Part shown: positions 46,632 to 55,759 of the stretch, one piece after another
How positions within the stretch are numbered: position 1 is the first letter of the stretch
Layout of the letters: each line of letters starts with the position of its first letter
DNA from: Methylobacterium sp. Leaf108
GTDB lineage: Bacteria; Pseudomonadota; Alphaproteobacteria; Rhizobiales; Beijerinckiaceae
NCBI RefSeq assembly: GCF_001423265.1
Contig: NZ_LMND01000012.1
Span: 131,501-195,500 of the forward strand
Direction of reading: 5' to 3'
Length of the DNA stretch: 64,000 nucleotides
The notes under the pieces: model-generated
Told to the model about the DNA's origin: nothing
What the model saw: only the letters and a program-made list of their open reading frames with translations
Databases searched by the model: none
Translations under genes and position numbers: made by a program

Positions 46632-47750
46632 ATGACCGCACGCCTGTTCGAGCCCCTGACCCTCGATGGGCTCACCCTCGACAACCGCATCGTCGTGGCG
46701 CCGATGTGCCAGTACTCGGCCCATGCCGGGCAGGCCGGCGACTGGCACCTGATGCACCTCGGCCAGATGGCGCAATCCGGAGCGGGCCTCCTGATCCTGG
46801 AGGCCACGGCGATTTCGCCGGAGGCGCGGATCTCGCCCGGCGATCTCGGGCTGTATTCCGACGCGACCGAGTTGGCGCTGGGCCGGGTGCTCGACGCCGT
46901 GCGGGCCTCTGCGCCGATTCCGATCGCCATCCAGATCGGGCACGCCGGCCGCAAGGGGTCGAGCCGGGCGCCCTGGGACGGCGGCGCCCAGATCCCGCCC
47001 GAGGCGCCGGACGGGTGGCGCACCGAAGGGCCTTCCGCCGTTCCTCACGCGGAGGGAGAGGCGCCGCCGCACGCCCTCGACGCGGACGGCCTCAAGCGCG
47101 TGCGCGACGGCTTCGTCGCCACCGCGAGGCGGGCGCTCGCCATCGGCATCGACGGGTTCGAGCTGCACGGCGCCCACGGCTACCTGCTGCACCAGTTCCT
47201 GTCGCCGCTGGCCAACACGCGCACCGACGCCTACGGCGGCAGCCTGGAGAACCGGATGCGGTTCCCGCTCGAATGCTTCGACGCCGTCCGCGACGCGGTG
47301 CCCTCGGGCAAGCCGGTGTGGATGCGGGTCTCGGCCACCGACTGGGTCGAGGGCGGCTGGACCCTGGAAGAGACCGTCGCGCTCGCCCGCGAATTGAAGC
47401 GCCGCGGGTCGGCCGCGATCCACGTCTCCACCGGCGGTGTGTCGACCCGGCAGCAGATTCCCCTGTCGGAGGGCTACCAGGTGCCCTTCGCCGCGCGGAT
47501 CAAGGCCGAGACCGGGCTCACCACCATCGCGGTCGGGCTGATCACGCAGGCCCGGCAGGCCGAGGCGATCCTGGCCGAGGGCCAGGCCGACGCGATCGCG
47601 CTCGCCCGCGCGATGCTCTACGATCCGCGCTGGCCCTGGCACGCGGCAGCCGAACTCGGAGCCCAGGTGCGGGCGCCCCGGCAGTATTTTCGCTGCCAGC
47701 CGCGCGAGTTCAAGGCGTTGTTCGAGGACGCCACCCACGGACAACGCTGA
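46632..47750 (+). CDS. NADH:flavin oxidoreductase, old yellow enzyme family (YqjM-like)
   Basis: A 372-residue FMN-dependent ene-reductase. LFEPLTLDGLTLDNRIVVAP opens the barrel, and MCQYSAHAGQAGDWHLMHLG carries the Cys and Tyr of the YqjM/XenA class. Substrate-binding histidines lie in FELHGAHGYLLHQFLSP near residue 182, and TRTDAYGGSLENRMRFPLE follows. It reduces activated double bonds; the natural substrate is unknown. Its stop overlaps the start of the next small gene (TGATG). Confidence 0.93.
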   Translation: MTARLFEPLTLDGLTLDNRIVVAPMCQYSAHAGQAGDWHLMHLGQMAQSGAGLLILEATAISPEARISPGDLGLYSDATELALGRVLDAVRASAPIPIAIQIGHAGRKGSSRAPWDGGAQIPPEAPDGWRTEGPSAVPHAEGEAPPHALDADGLKRVRDGFVATARRALAIGIDGFELHGAHGYLLHQFLSPLANTRTDAYGGSLENRMRFPLECFDAVRDAVPSGKPVWMRVSATDWVEGGWTLEETVALARELKRRGSAAIHVSTGGVSTRQQIPLSEGYQVPFAARIKAETGLTTIAVGLITQARQAEAILAEGQADAIALARAMLYDPRWPWHAAAELGAQVRAPRQYFRCQPREFKALFEDATHGQR

Positions 47751-48139
47751 TGGACCGGAACACGCCGATGGACCGAGATACGCCACTCGACGACGTCACG
47801 ACCTTCACGGTGGGCCGCGTCCGCCACGACGAGGAGAACGGGATCTGCCTGATCTCCGGGGCGGACGACGAGGAGGAGCCGGCCGGCTACTTCATCATCC
47901 AGATCGAGAAGGGCGACCCCGACGGGCCGCTGATCGAGGTGTTCGGCGAGGACCTGACCCAGTCGGACGGCGTGGTGTCCCTGGAGATCGGCGTGCGCCA
48001 CCTCCTCTTCACCTTCGAGCCCACGAGCACGATCGGGTCCGAGATGCCGGCGGTGCGGATCGAATCCGAGACCGAGATCGCGCCGATCGTGCGCACGCGG
48101 CTCACCCTCGCCTTCGGCAAACGGGTGGCGCGGGCCTGA
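47750..48139 (+). CDS. Hypothetical acidic protein coupled to the ene-reductase
   Basis: A 129-residue protein of mainly beta character (ENGICLISGADDEEEPAGYF, IIQIEKGDPDGPLIEVFGED, VSLEIGVRHLLFTFEP). No signal peptide is seen. An in-frame ATG at 47768 is an alternative start. The one-base stop/start overlap with the ene-reductase gene suggests translational coupling and perhaps a shared task. The pattern YFIIQ...VSLEIG is faintly like Imm10-type immunity proteins, but no toxin is near, and I do not claim the match. Confidence 0.7.
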   Translation: MDRNTPMDRDTPLDDVTTFTVGRVRHDEENGICLISGADDEEEPAGYFIIQIEKGDPDGPLIEVFGEDLTQSDGVVSLEIGVRHLLFTFEPTSTIGSEMPAVRIESETEIAPIVRTRLTLAFGKRVARA

Positions 48140-48145
48140 GCCGCC

Positions 48146-49015
48146 CTAGCGGCGCAGGCTGTCGAGGGGCACCGGCGCCGCGTGCGGCCGGCTCGCCAGC
48201 ATGCCGTCGATGAGGGCCAGGACCTCGGCCCGGCCGCAGTTGGCGGCCGGCTCGAACGGCGTCCAGGTCTGGATGAAGTCGAGGGGCGCGAACACGTCGC
48301 GGTAGCGGCGCAACTCGTTGGGGGTGAGCGGTACGCCGCGCACGAAGGCCTTGTGGGCCGAGATCGTCAGGGCCGCGCGCGGGTCGGCCGGGTCGAGCTC
48401 GAACTTCAGGGCGTCGCCGCAGAACAGGATCTTCCGGGCACGGTCGAACAGCACGGCGTGGCCGTCGAAATGCCCCGCCGTGCGGTGCAGTTCGAGGCCC
48501 GGCAACGGTTCGAGGAGGTCGTCGTAGGGCCAGGAGACCTGGAGGCCGGCGCTCCAGGTGTAATCGGCCGCCGGCAGGCACAGCTCCGGGTCGAACCGGT
48601 CCTGCAGCTGGACGAGGGCGCCGTAGGAATGGGGATGCGAGGCCGAGAGCACCTGCATCCCGCCCAAGTCCGCGATGTGCCGCAGGGCCGCCTCGCTGAA
48701 GACCGGGCAGGCCTCGAAGCCCATGTTCCCGGCCGGCGTCTGGATCAGGTAGGCGCTCGGACCGATGCCGGAGACCGGGTCGTTCCAGAAGCGCCAGACG
48801 CCGGGCTCGAGTTCGGCCCAATGGCAGGGGAAGCGTTCCTGCGCCTGCGTCTCGGTCCAGAACTGCCACCCGCCCTGCGGCACCACGTGGCGGGCGTCGA
48901 GGCAGAGGGGACAGGAGGCGGGCGTCTCGAAGTGCCGCTGCCAGAACCCGCAGTTGTCGCAGGTATAGGCCGGGAGCTGGAGGGCGCCCGCGAAGGGCAG
49001 ATAGCCGGGGGACAA
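48146..49015 (-). CDS. MBL-fold protein with N-terminal zinc ribbon
   Basis: A 289-residue protein. A zinc ribbon (CDNCGFWQRHFETPASCPLC, residues 19-38) precedes a metallo-beta-lactamase fold. The usual HxHxDH is ASHPHSYGA here, so the Asp and last His are missing; later ligands (TAGHFDGH, FCGDALK) remain. Activity is therefore uncertain. A TTG start at 49015 has GAGAGAG six bases upstream and begins just ahead of the ribbon. Longer frames reach 49213 and would overlap the divergent glycosyltransferase gene. Confidence 0.75.
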   Translation of the reverse strand: MSPGYLPFAGALQLPAYTCDNCGFWQRHFETPASCPLCLDARHVVPQGGWQFWTETQAQERFPCHWAELEPGVWRFWNDPVSGIGPSAYLIQTPAGNMGFEACPVFSEAALRHIADLGGMQVLSASHPHSYGALVQLQDRFDPELCLPAADYTWSAGLQVSWPYDDLLEPLPGLELHRTAGHFDGHAVLFDRARKILFCGDALKFELDPADPRAALTISAHKAFVRGVPLTPNELRRYRDVFAPLDFIQTWTPFEPAANCGRAEVLALIDGMLASRPHAAPVPLDSLRR

Positions 49016-49145
49016 GGGCGCTCTCTCTGGCGTGTCGCTGAACGGAATGGGGCCGGACCGATGGTCTCGGGCGGTGCGCACCGCATATAGGCCGGATCGG
49101 GCGGCCGGCGAAACCGCGCCGCCGTCGGCCACGTCCCGGAGGACC

Positions 49146-50417
49146 ATGCCCGCCATCGCCATCGACCTCACCCGCCTGATCACCCGCCTGTCGCACGCGA
49201 GCCCGAGCGGCATCGACCGGGTCGACCTCGCCTATGCCCGCCATGTCCTCGACCAGCCGGGCGACCGCTTCGGCCTCGTGTCGACGATGCTCGGGCCGCG
49301 CGTCCTCGACCGCGCCGGGGCGCTGGCCGTGGTCGAGGCGGCGGCCTCGGGCTGGGAGGAGGATCGCGACGCCCTGGCCGACCCGGTCTATCGCGGCCTC
49401 ATCGCCAGGCTCGGCGGCGCCGCGGGCCCGGCCGGTGCGCCCGCGGCCGGCCCGAGGCGGCGGACCCGCGTCCGCATCGAGGCGGCGCTGCGGACCCTGC
49501 GCGCCGGCGGCCACGAGGCGCTGCCGAAGGGCACGCTCTATCTCCACACCTCGCACCTGCGCCTCGACAAGCCCGGGCGGTTCGACTGGCTCTACGACCG
49601 CCCGGACGTCCGCGCGGTGTTCTTCGTCCACGACCTCATCCCGATCGCCTATCCCGAATACGGCCGCCCGGGGGAGGACGCGCGCCACGCGGTGCGGATG
49701 GAGACGATGGCCCGCCATGCCGACCACGTGATCGCTAATTCCGCCGACGTCGCGGGGCATTTCTTGCGTCACCTCGCGGCGAACGGGCTTCGGGCGAGGC
49801 CGGTGAGCGTGGCGCCGCTGGGAGTCGAGACGGTGTTCTGCGAGGCCGACCGCGCCACCGCCTTCGCGCCAGGGCGACCGGTCTTCGTGGCCTGCGGCAC
49901 CATCGAGCCGCGCAAGAACCACCTCCTCCTGCTCAACCTCTGGCGTCGCCTCGCCGCCGATCTCGGCGAGGCGACGCCCCACCTCGTCATCGTCGGGCGC
50001 CGCGGCTGGGAGGCGGAGAACGTCATCGACATGCTGGACCGGTGCCCGGCCATCGAGGCCCATGTGACGGAGGTCCACGGGCTCTCCACCCACGGCCTGG
50101 CCGGGATCCTGCGCGGCGCCACCGCCCTCCTGATGCCCTCCTTCGCGGAAGGCTACGGCATCCCGGTGGTGGAGGCGGCGGCCTGCGGCCTGCCGGTGGT
50201 GGCCTCCGACATTCCCGTCCATCGCGAGGTCGGCTCGGGCTTCGCGACCCTGATCGACCCCCTCGACGGCCCCGGCTGGCGCGACGCGATCCTGGCCCTG
50301 AGCGAGCCGGGCTCGGAAACGCGCGCCGCCATGGCGGACCGGCTGCGAGGCTACGCCCCCCCGACCTGGCGCGACCACTTCGCGCTCGTCGACCCGATCC
50401 TCGCCACCTTTGCGTGA
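49146..50417 (+). CDS. Glycosyltransferase family 4
   Basis: A 423-residue GT-B enzyme. The N terminus (IDLTRLITRLSHASPSGIDR) shares the D-x-T-x-L...GI-x-RV pattern with the transferase at 9100. VFFVHDLIPIAYPEY, FVACGTIEPRKNHLLLLNLW and MPSFAEGYGIPVVEAAACGL are the donor-site and EGxGxPxxE motifs. It probably adds mannose or a similar sugar to a surface glycan. GGAGG stands before the ATG at 49146. It is outside the main exopolysaccharide block and alone among unrelated genes. Confidence 0.9.
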   Translation: MPAIAIDLTRLITRLSHASPSGIDRVDLAYARHVLDQPGDRFGLVSTMLGPRVLDRAGALAVVEAAASGWEEDRDALADPVYRGLIARLGGAAGPAGAPAAGPRRRTRVRIEAALRTLRAGGHEALPKGTLYLHTSHLRLDKPGRFDWLYDRPDVRAVFFVHDLIPIAYPEYGRPGEDARHAVRMETMARHADHVIANSADVAGHFLRHLAANGLRARPVSVAPLGVETVFCEADRATAFAPGRPVFVACGTIEPRKNHLLLLNLWRRLAADLGEATPHLVIVGRRGWEAENVIDMLDRCPAIEAHVTEVHGLSTHGLAGILRGATALLMPSFAEGYGIPVVEAAACGLPVVASDIPVHREVGSGFATLIDPLDGPGWRDAILALSEPGSETRAAMADRLRGYAPPTWRDHFALVDPILATFA

Positions 50418-50453
50418 ACCGGCTCGCATTTCACGGGACAACACGATGAGACC

Positions 50454-50477
50454 GAGGCCGCCGTCGGAAGCGGCCTC
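50454..50477 (+). terminator. Hairpin after the glycosyltransferase gene
   Basis: The arms GAGGCCGC (50454-50461) and GCGGCCTC (50470-50477) pair perfectly around an eight-base loop, 37 bases after the stop. There is no T run, so its strength is uncertain. Confidence 0.6.
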
Positions 50478-50608
50478 ATGGTCGCCACGGCAGGCCCGGA
50501 TTTGCGGTCGTGACGCCTGACGAATATGAACATGCGTTAGCGATGCCCGGCCGCCTTCGGCCGACACCCCGAGACGACCGCCTCCACCGCTCCGAGAAAA
50601 GGACCACC

Positions 50609-50932
50609 ATGACGATCGTCGATCTGCACCGGGACGACATCAAGCGGGGCCTCGCCGAAGGCGGTATCCTCCTCATCGACGTGCGCGAGGCGCACGAGTT
50701 CGAGGGCGGCCACATCCCCGGCGCCGTGCCGCATCCGCTCTCGACCCTGGACACCACGGCGCTGGCGGCGCTGATCGCCGAGGACGGGCGCCGCCCGGTG
50801 TTCTCCTGCATGTCCGGCGTCCGCTCGGTCCATGCCCTGCATGCGGCGCAGGCCGCCGGCATCCCCGTCGAGGCCCACTACCGGGGCGGCTTCAAGGATT
50901 GGGCGGCCGCCGGCGAGCCGATCGACTCGTAA
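50609..50932 (+). CDS. Rhodanese-domain protein
   Basis: A 107-residue single-domain rhodanese. LLIDVREAHEFEGGHIPGAV and the active-site loop FSCMSGVRS, with the persulfide-forming Cys, are intact, as is the tail YRGGFKDWAAAGEP. It probably transfers sulfur to cyanide or thiol acceptors in the cytoplasm. AAGGA stands six bases before the ATG at 50609. A longer frame from 50510 adds nothing family-like. Confidence 0.9.
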   Translation: MTIVDLHRDDIKRGLAEGGILLIDVREAHEFEGGHIPGAVPHPLSTLDTTALAALIAEDGRRPVFSCMSGVRSVHALHAAQAAGIPVEAHYRGGFKDWAAAGEPIDS

Positions 50933-51037
50933 TCCCCCGGCACGGCCGGTTCCCGTCAGGGTGGAGCCAGCATGTGCGCAACCGCACGACAAGCCGTGGA
51001 CCGAGCCTCTAGCTCGGGACGCGCAGGGAACCAGAAC

Positions 51038-52186
51038 ATGCCCATGGCTCGATTGATTCGTCGCTTGTCGTCCATGGGCCTCGCCCTGGCGGTGCTCGGG
51101 GCGCCGCTGGCGGTACATGCCCAGGCCCCCGGCGGACCGCCGCCGAAGGTGACGACGGCCAAGCCCGTGGTGCGCGAGTTCGTCGAGACCGACACCTACA
51201 CCGGCCGCTTCGAGGCGGTCGACTACGTCGAGGTCCGCGCCCGCGTCACCGGCTACCTCGAGAAGGTGCTGTTCCAGGACGGCGCCACCGTGAAGAAGGG
51301 CGACATCCTGTTCGTGATCGACCGGCGCCCCTACAAGGCGGCCCTCGACCAGGCACAGGCGGCACTCACTTCCGCCAAGGCCAGCCTGAATTTTTCCACC
51401 ACCGACCTCGAGCGCGCTCAGACCCTGAGCCGCTCGGGCAACATCTCCGAGCAGGTCACCGACCAGCGCCGCCAGGCCTCGCAGACGGCGCAGGCCAACG
51501 TCGACAGCGCCGACGCGCAATTGCGCCAGGCCCAGCTCAACTACGATTTCACCGAGGTGAAGGCCCCCGTCTCCGGCCGGATCAGCCGCCGCCTCGTCAC
51601 CGAGGGCAACATCGTCGTCACCGACCAGACCATGCTGACGACGATCGTGTCGCTCGACCCGATCTACTTCAGCTTCACCGTCGACGAGCGGTCGTTCCTG
51701 AAATACCAGACCACCCTCAAGATCGGGATGGGCGCGACCCAGAAGCAGAACGCCGCGCCGATCATGATCGCGCTCACCAACGAGACGAAGCCGACCCGCA
51801 AGGGCCTGCTCGACTTCGTGGACAACCGGGTCGACAACGCCACCGGCACCGTGCTCCTGCGTGCCACCGTCGAGAACCCCGACGGCTTCATCAAGCCGGG
51901 CCTGTTCGGCATCGTCTCCCTGCCGGCGACGAAGCCGGCGCAAGGGGTGCTGCTGCCCGACGAGGCGGTCTCCGCCAACCAGGACAAGCGCATCGTCTAC
52001 GTGGTGGCCGAAGACGGTTCGGTCTCGACCCGCGACGTGCAGCTCGGCCCCAAGGTCGACGGCTACCGGGTCATCCGGTCCGGCCTCAAGGGCGACGAGA
52101 ACGTGGTCGTGAACGGGCTGACACGGGTGCGGCCCGGGGCCAAGGTGGCGGCCGAAGCCACCACCCTGCCGCCGTCGCGGACGTAA
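51038..52186 (+). CDS. RND efflux periplasmic adaptor (membrane fusion protein)
   Basis: A 382-residue adaptor. A signal sequence (LALAVLGAPLAVHAQ) is followed by the split lipoyl domain (VRARVTGYLEKVLFQDGATV and FTEVKAPVSGRISRRLVTEG). Between its halves is the coiled-coil hairpin (SAKASLNFSTTDLERAQTLS), and the beta-barrel and membrane-proximal domains follow. It links the inner-membrane pump encoded just downstream to an outer-membrane channel, whose gene is not adjacent. The pump gene follows after 101 bases that hold a CTCCCC hairpin. Confidence 0.94.
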   Translation: MPMARLIRRLSSMGLALAVLGAPLAVHAQAPGGPPPKVTTAKPVVREFVETDTYTGRFEAVDYVEVRARVTGYLEKVLFQDGATVKKGDILFVIDRRPYKAALDQAQAALTSAKASLNFSTTDLERAQTLSRSGNISEQVTDQRRQASQTAQANVDSADAQLRQAQLNYDFTEVKAPVSGRISRRLVTEGNIVVTDQTMLTTIVSLDPIYFSFTVDERSFLKYQTTLKIGMGATQKQNAAPIMIALTNETKPTRKGLLDFVDNRVDNATGTVLLRATVENPDGFIKPGLFGIVSLPATKPAQGVLLPDEAVSANQDKRIVYVVAEDGSVSTRDVQLGPKVDGYRVIRSGLKGDENVVVNGLTRVRPGAKVAAEATTLPPSRT

Positions 52187-52209
52187 GACGCATCGCACCG
52201 CGGTCCTGA

Positions 52210-52231
52210 CCTCCCCCTTCTGCGGGGGAGG
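52210..52231. repeat. CCTCCCCC/GGGGGAGG hairpin between adaptor and pump genes
   Basis: The arms CCTCCCCC (52210-52217) and GGGGGAGG (52224-52231) surround a six-base loop. It resembles the metF-metH hairpin at 36036. Being inside an operon, it may stabilise the upstream message or set the ratio of the two products. Confidence 0.65.
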
Positions 52232-52287
52232 GTTGAAACACCGAGACATCACCGCCGAGCCGCATGACGCGGCGAGAGGTCTGACCG

Positions 52288-55200
52288 ATGCGCTTTGCCC
52301 ATTTCTTCGTCGATCGGCCGATCTTCGCGTCCGTCACGTCGATCATCTTCCTGATCCTCGGCTACGTCGCCTACGAATCGCTGCCCGTGGCGCAGTATCC
52401 CGAGATCGTGCCGCCGACCGTGGTGGTGCGCGCCTCCTACCCCGGCGCCAACGCCGAGACGGTGGCCGCCACGATCGCGACGCCCATCGAGCAGGAGGTG
52501 AACGGCGTCGACAACATGCTCTACATGACGTCGTTGTCGACCAACGACGGCAACATGCAGCTGACCGTCACCTTCAAGGTCGGCACCAACCTCGATATCG
52601 CCAACGTGCTGGTGCAGAACCGCCTGTCGGTGGCCCAGCCGCGCCTGCCGCCGGACGTCCGCAACCTCGGCGTCACCGTGCGCAAGTCCTCGCCCGACCT
52701 CATGATGGTCGTGCACCTGCTGTCGCCAGATAATTCCTACGACCAGAACTACCTCTCGAACTACATCTACCTGCGCATCCGCGACGAACTCCTGCGCCTC
52801 GACGGCGTCGGCGACATCACGGTGTTCGGCGGCAGCGAGTACGCCCTTCGCATCTGGATCGACCCCAACAAGCTCGCCGCCTACGGCCTGTCCACCACAG
52901 ACGTCCTCTCGTCCCTGCAGGAGCAGAACGTGCAGGTCGCCTCCGGTGCCCTGGGGGCGCCGCCGGCGCCGAAGGACAACGCCTTCCAGCTCGTGGTGCA
53001 GTCGCAGGGCCGCTTCCAGACCCCCGAAGAGTTCACCGAGGTCATCGTCAAGGCGAGCGACGGCCGCCTCGTGCGCATCAAGGACATCGCCCGGGTCGAG
53101 CTCGGCCAGCAGACCTACACCACCCAGTCCTTCCTGAACGGGACGCCCGCGGTGGGCGTGGGTGTGTTCCAGCGGCCGGGCACCAACGCCCTCGACGCGG
53201 CCAAGCAGGTCCGCGCGACGATGGACACCATCAAGAAGAACTTCCCGCCCGGCGTCGAGTACAAGATCGCCTACAACCCGACCGAGTTCATCGAGGAATC
53301 GGTCTACGAGGTCTACAAGACCTTGTTCGAGGCGGTCGCCCTCGTCATCATCGTGGTGCTGGTGTTCCTCCAGAGCTGGCGCACCGCCCTGATCCCGGTG
53401 ATCGCGATCCCGGTGTCGCTCATCGGCACCTTCGCGGTGATGCAGGCGCTCGGGTTCTCGATCAACAACCTGACCCTGTTCGGGCTGGTGCTCGCCATCG
53501 GCATCGTGGTCGACGACGCCATCGTCGTCGTCGAGAACGTCGAGCGCAACATGGCGGAGGGGCTCTCGCCGGGTGACGCCGCGCACAAGACCATGGACGA
53601 GGTCGGCGGCGCCGTCGTCGCCATCGCCCTGGTGCTGTCGGCGGTGTTCATCCCCACCGCCTTCATCCCCGGCATCTCGGGCCAGTTCTACAAGCAGTTC
53701 GCGCTCACCATCGCGGCCTCGACCATCATCTCGATGTTCAACTCGCTGACGCTGTCGCCCGCGCTCTGCAAGCTGCTGCTCAAGCCGCACCACGCCCACG
53801 CCAAGCCGACGTTCTTCCTGACGCGGTTCCTCGCCTGGTGCGCGGACGTCTTCAACCGCGCCTTCGACAAGCTCTCGAACGGCTACGCCAGCACCATCAA
53901 CTTCCTCACCGGCAAGACCGTCGGCATCATCGGCATGGTGATCGTCTACGCCGCCATCATCGCCGGGACGCTGCATCTGGTGACGACGACGCCGACGGGC
54001 TTCATCCCGCAGCAGGACCAGGGCTACCTCATCGGCGTGGTGCAGTTGCCGGCGGGTTCGGCCTTGGAACGCACCACCGCCGTGGTGCGCAAGGCGGCCG
54101 ACCTCGCCCTGAAGGTCGACGGCGTCGCCAATGCGGTCATCATCTCGGGCTTCGACGGGGCGACCTTCACTAACACCACCAACGGCGCGGTGATGTTCCT
54201 CACCCTCAAGGGGGCCAAGGAGCGGGCCGCCGCCGGCCGAACGGCGGCGGTCATCACCGGGGACGTCTTCAAGGCGACCGCCGGCATCCAGGAGGCGCGG
54301 GTCCTGTTCATCCCGCCGCCACCCGTGCGCGGCCTGGGCACCGGCGGCGGCTTCAAGATGCAGATCGAGAGCCGGCAGAGCTCCGAGATCGGGCCGTTGC
54401 TGGCGGCCGTCAACGAGATCCTGGGGCAGGCCAACCAGAGCAACGACGTCCAGCGCGTCTTCACCACCTTCGGCAACGACACGCCCCAGCTCTACATCGA
54501 CATCGACCGCACCATGGCGCGGATGCTGAACGTGCCGCTGGCGAGCGTGTTCTCGACGCTCCAGACCAACCTCGGCGGCGCCTACGTCAACGACTTCAAC
54601 ACCTTCGGGCGCATCTACCAGGTCCGCGCCCAGGCCGATGCCGGCTTCCGCCTGGAGAAGCGCGACATCGAGCAGCTCAAGGTGCGCTCCTCCACCGGCG
54701 CGCTGGTGCCGATCGGGACGCTCGCCTCGATCCGCGAGATCAGCGGGCCGCAGATCGTGCAGCGGTTCAACCTGTTCTACTCGGTGCCGATCCAGGGCGA
54801 TTCCAAGCCCGGCGTCTCCACCGGCCAGGCCCTCAACGCCATGGAGAAGATCGCGCAGAGCCTGCCGCAGGGCTACGCCTACGACTGGACCGAGATCGCG
54901 TTCCAGCAGAAGGCCACCGGCAACACCGCGATCCTGGTGTTCGGTCTGGGCGTGCTTCTCGTCTTCCTGGTGCTGGCCGCCCAGTACGAATCCTGGGCCC
55001 TACCCTTGGCCATCATCCTCGTGGTCCCCACCGGCGTGCTCTCGGCGCTGGCGGCGGTGCAATTCAGGGGGCAGGACAACAACATCCTGACCCAGATCGG
55101 CCTGATCGTGCTGATCGGTCTGGCCGCCAAGAACGCGATCCTGATCGTCGAGTTCGCGCACCAGCTCGAGGAAACCGAGAAGAAGGGTCCGGTCGCCGCC

Positions 55201-55500
55201 GCCGTCGAGGCCTGCCGCCTGCGCCTGCGCCCGATCCTGATGACGGCCTTCGCCTTCATCCTGGGCACCGTGCCGCTGGTCATCGCCACGGGGCCCGGCG
55301 CCGAGATGCGCCAGGCCCTGGGCACCGCCGTGTGCTTCGGCATGATCGGCGCCACCGTGTTCGGCCTGTTCCTCACCCCGGTGTTCTACGTCGTGATCCG
55401 CAAGATCCTGATCCGGTTCACCGGCAAGAAGAGCGGCCACGACGGGCATGGCGGCACGCCGGATGCCCATGGGCCGCATGCCACACCGGCAGGAGCGTGA
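52288..55500 (+). CDS. RND multidrug efflux pump, HAE1 family
   Basis: A 1070-residue inner-membrane proton antiporter of the AcrB type. The start MRFAHFFVDRPIFASVTSII is typical. Twelve membrane segments fall in two sets, each after a large periplasmic loop. The charged proton-relay residues lie in FGLVLAIGIVVDDAIVVVEN (Asp pair near residue 407) and, in the second half, QIGLIVLIGLAAKNAILIVE. It exports drugs, solvents or metabolites with the adaptor upstream. The C terminus is His/Gly-rich (GHDGHGGTPDAHGPHA), perhaps metal-binding. Confidence 0.96.
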   Translation: MRFAHFFVDRPIFASVTSIIFLILGYVAYESLPVAQYPEIVPPTVVVRASYPGANAETVAATIATPIEQEVNGVDNMLYMTSLSTNDGNMQLTVTFKVGTNLDIANVLVQNRLSVAQPRLPPDVRNLGVTVRKSSPDLMMVVHLLSPDNSYDQNYLSNYIYLRIRDELLRLDGVGDITVFGGSEYALRIWIDPNKLAAYGLSTTDVLSSLQEQNVQVASGALGAPPAPKDNAFQLVVQSQGRFQTPEEFTEVIVKASDGRLVRIKDIARVELGQQTYTTQSFLNGTPAVGVGVFQRPGTNALDAAKQVRATMDTIKKNFPPGVEYKIAYNPTEFIEESVYEVYKTLFEAVALVIIVVLVFLQSWRTALIPVIAIPVSLIGTFAVMQALGFSINNLTLFGLVLAIGIVVDDAIVVVENVERNMAEGLSPGDAAHKTMDEVGGAVVAIALVLSAVFIPTAFIPGISGQFYKQFALTIAASTIISMFNSLTLSPALCKLLLKPHHAHAKPTFFLTRFLAWCADVFNRAFDKLSNGYASTINFLTGKTVGIIGMVIVYAAIIAGTLHLVTTTPTGFIPQQDQGYLIGVVQLPAGSALERTTAVVRKAADLALKVDGVANAVIISGFDGATFTNTTNGAVMFLTLKGAKERAAAGRTAAVITGDVFKATAGIQEARVLFIPPPPVRGLGTGGGFKMQIESRQSSEIGPLLAAVNEILGQANQSNDVQRVFTTFGNDTPQLYIDIDRTMARMLNVPLASVFSTLQTNLGGAYVNDFNTFGRIYQVRAQADAGFRLEKRDIEQLKVRSSTGALVPIGTLASIREISGPQIVQRFNLFYSVPIQGDSKPGVSTGQALNAMEKIAQSLPQGYAYDWTEIAFQQKATGNTAILVFGLGVLLVFLVLAAQYESWALPLAIILVVPTGVLSALAAVQFRGQDNNILTQIGLIVLIGLAAKNAILIVEFAHQLEETEKKGPVAAAVEACRLRLRPILMTAFAFILGTVPLVIATGPGAEMRQALGTAVCFGMIGATVFGLFLTPVFYVVIRKILIRFTGKKSGHDGHGGTPDAHGPHATPAGA

Positions 55501-55567
55501 AGCAGGGCGGATAAAGGGTTGCGCCGCGAGGGTCGGGAAGCTAAGACCCCCGCACCCTTCGGGGTGT

Positions 55568-55645
55568 CGGAGCGTGGCGCAGCCCGGTTAGCGCACTAGT
55601 CTGGGGGACTAGGGGTCGGAGGTTCGAATCCTCTCGCTCCGACCA
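55568..55645 (+). tRNA. tRNA-Pro (anticodon GGG)
   Basis: The acceptor arms CGGAGCG (55568-55574) and CGCTCCG (55635-55641) pair; A and an encoded CCA follow. The anticodon stem CTAGT/ACTAG flanks the loop CTGGGGG, giving anticodon GGG. The T loop reads GGTTCGAATCC. A terminator with a TTCG tetraloop follows. Confidence 0.96.
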
Positions 55646-55677
55646 AGAATTCACGATGGACGGCGATGGATCACAGG

Positions 55678-55700
55678 GGCGGCCTTCGGGTCGCCTTTTT
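55678..55700 (+). terminator. Intrinsic terminator after tRNA-Pro(GGG)
   Basis: The arms GGCGGCC (55678-55684) and GGTCGCC (55689-55695), with one wobble, enclose a TTCG tetraloop. Five Ts follow at 55696-55700. Confidence 0.93.
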
Positions 55701-55759
55701 GTTTGCCAGTTCCGTGCAGGGTGAGATCGGGCCGGTCACCACGGCGTGGAGGAGATTGC

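Noticed and set aside
47750..48139. Immunity protein of a toxin system (Imm10-like)
   Set aside because: Only a faint strand pattern matches, and no toxin or secretion gene is nearby.
52249..53976. A 575-residue minus-strand frame inside the RND pump gene
   Set aside because: Low-complexity Asp/His/Arg composition; the plus-strand pump is full length with all family motifs.
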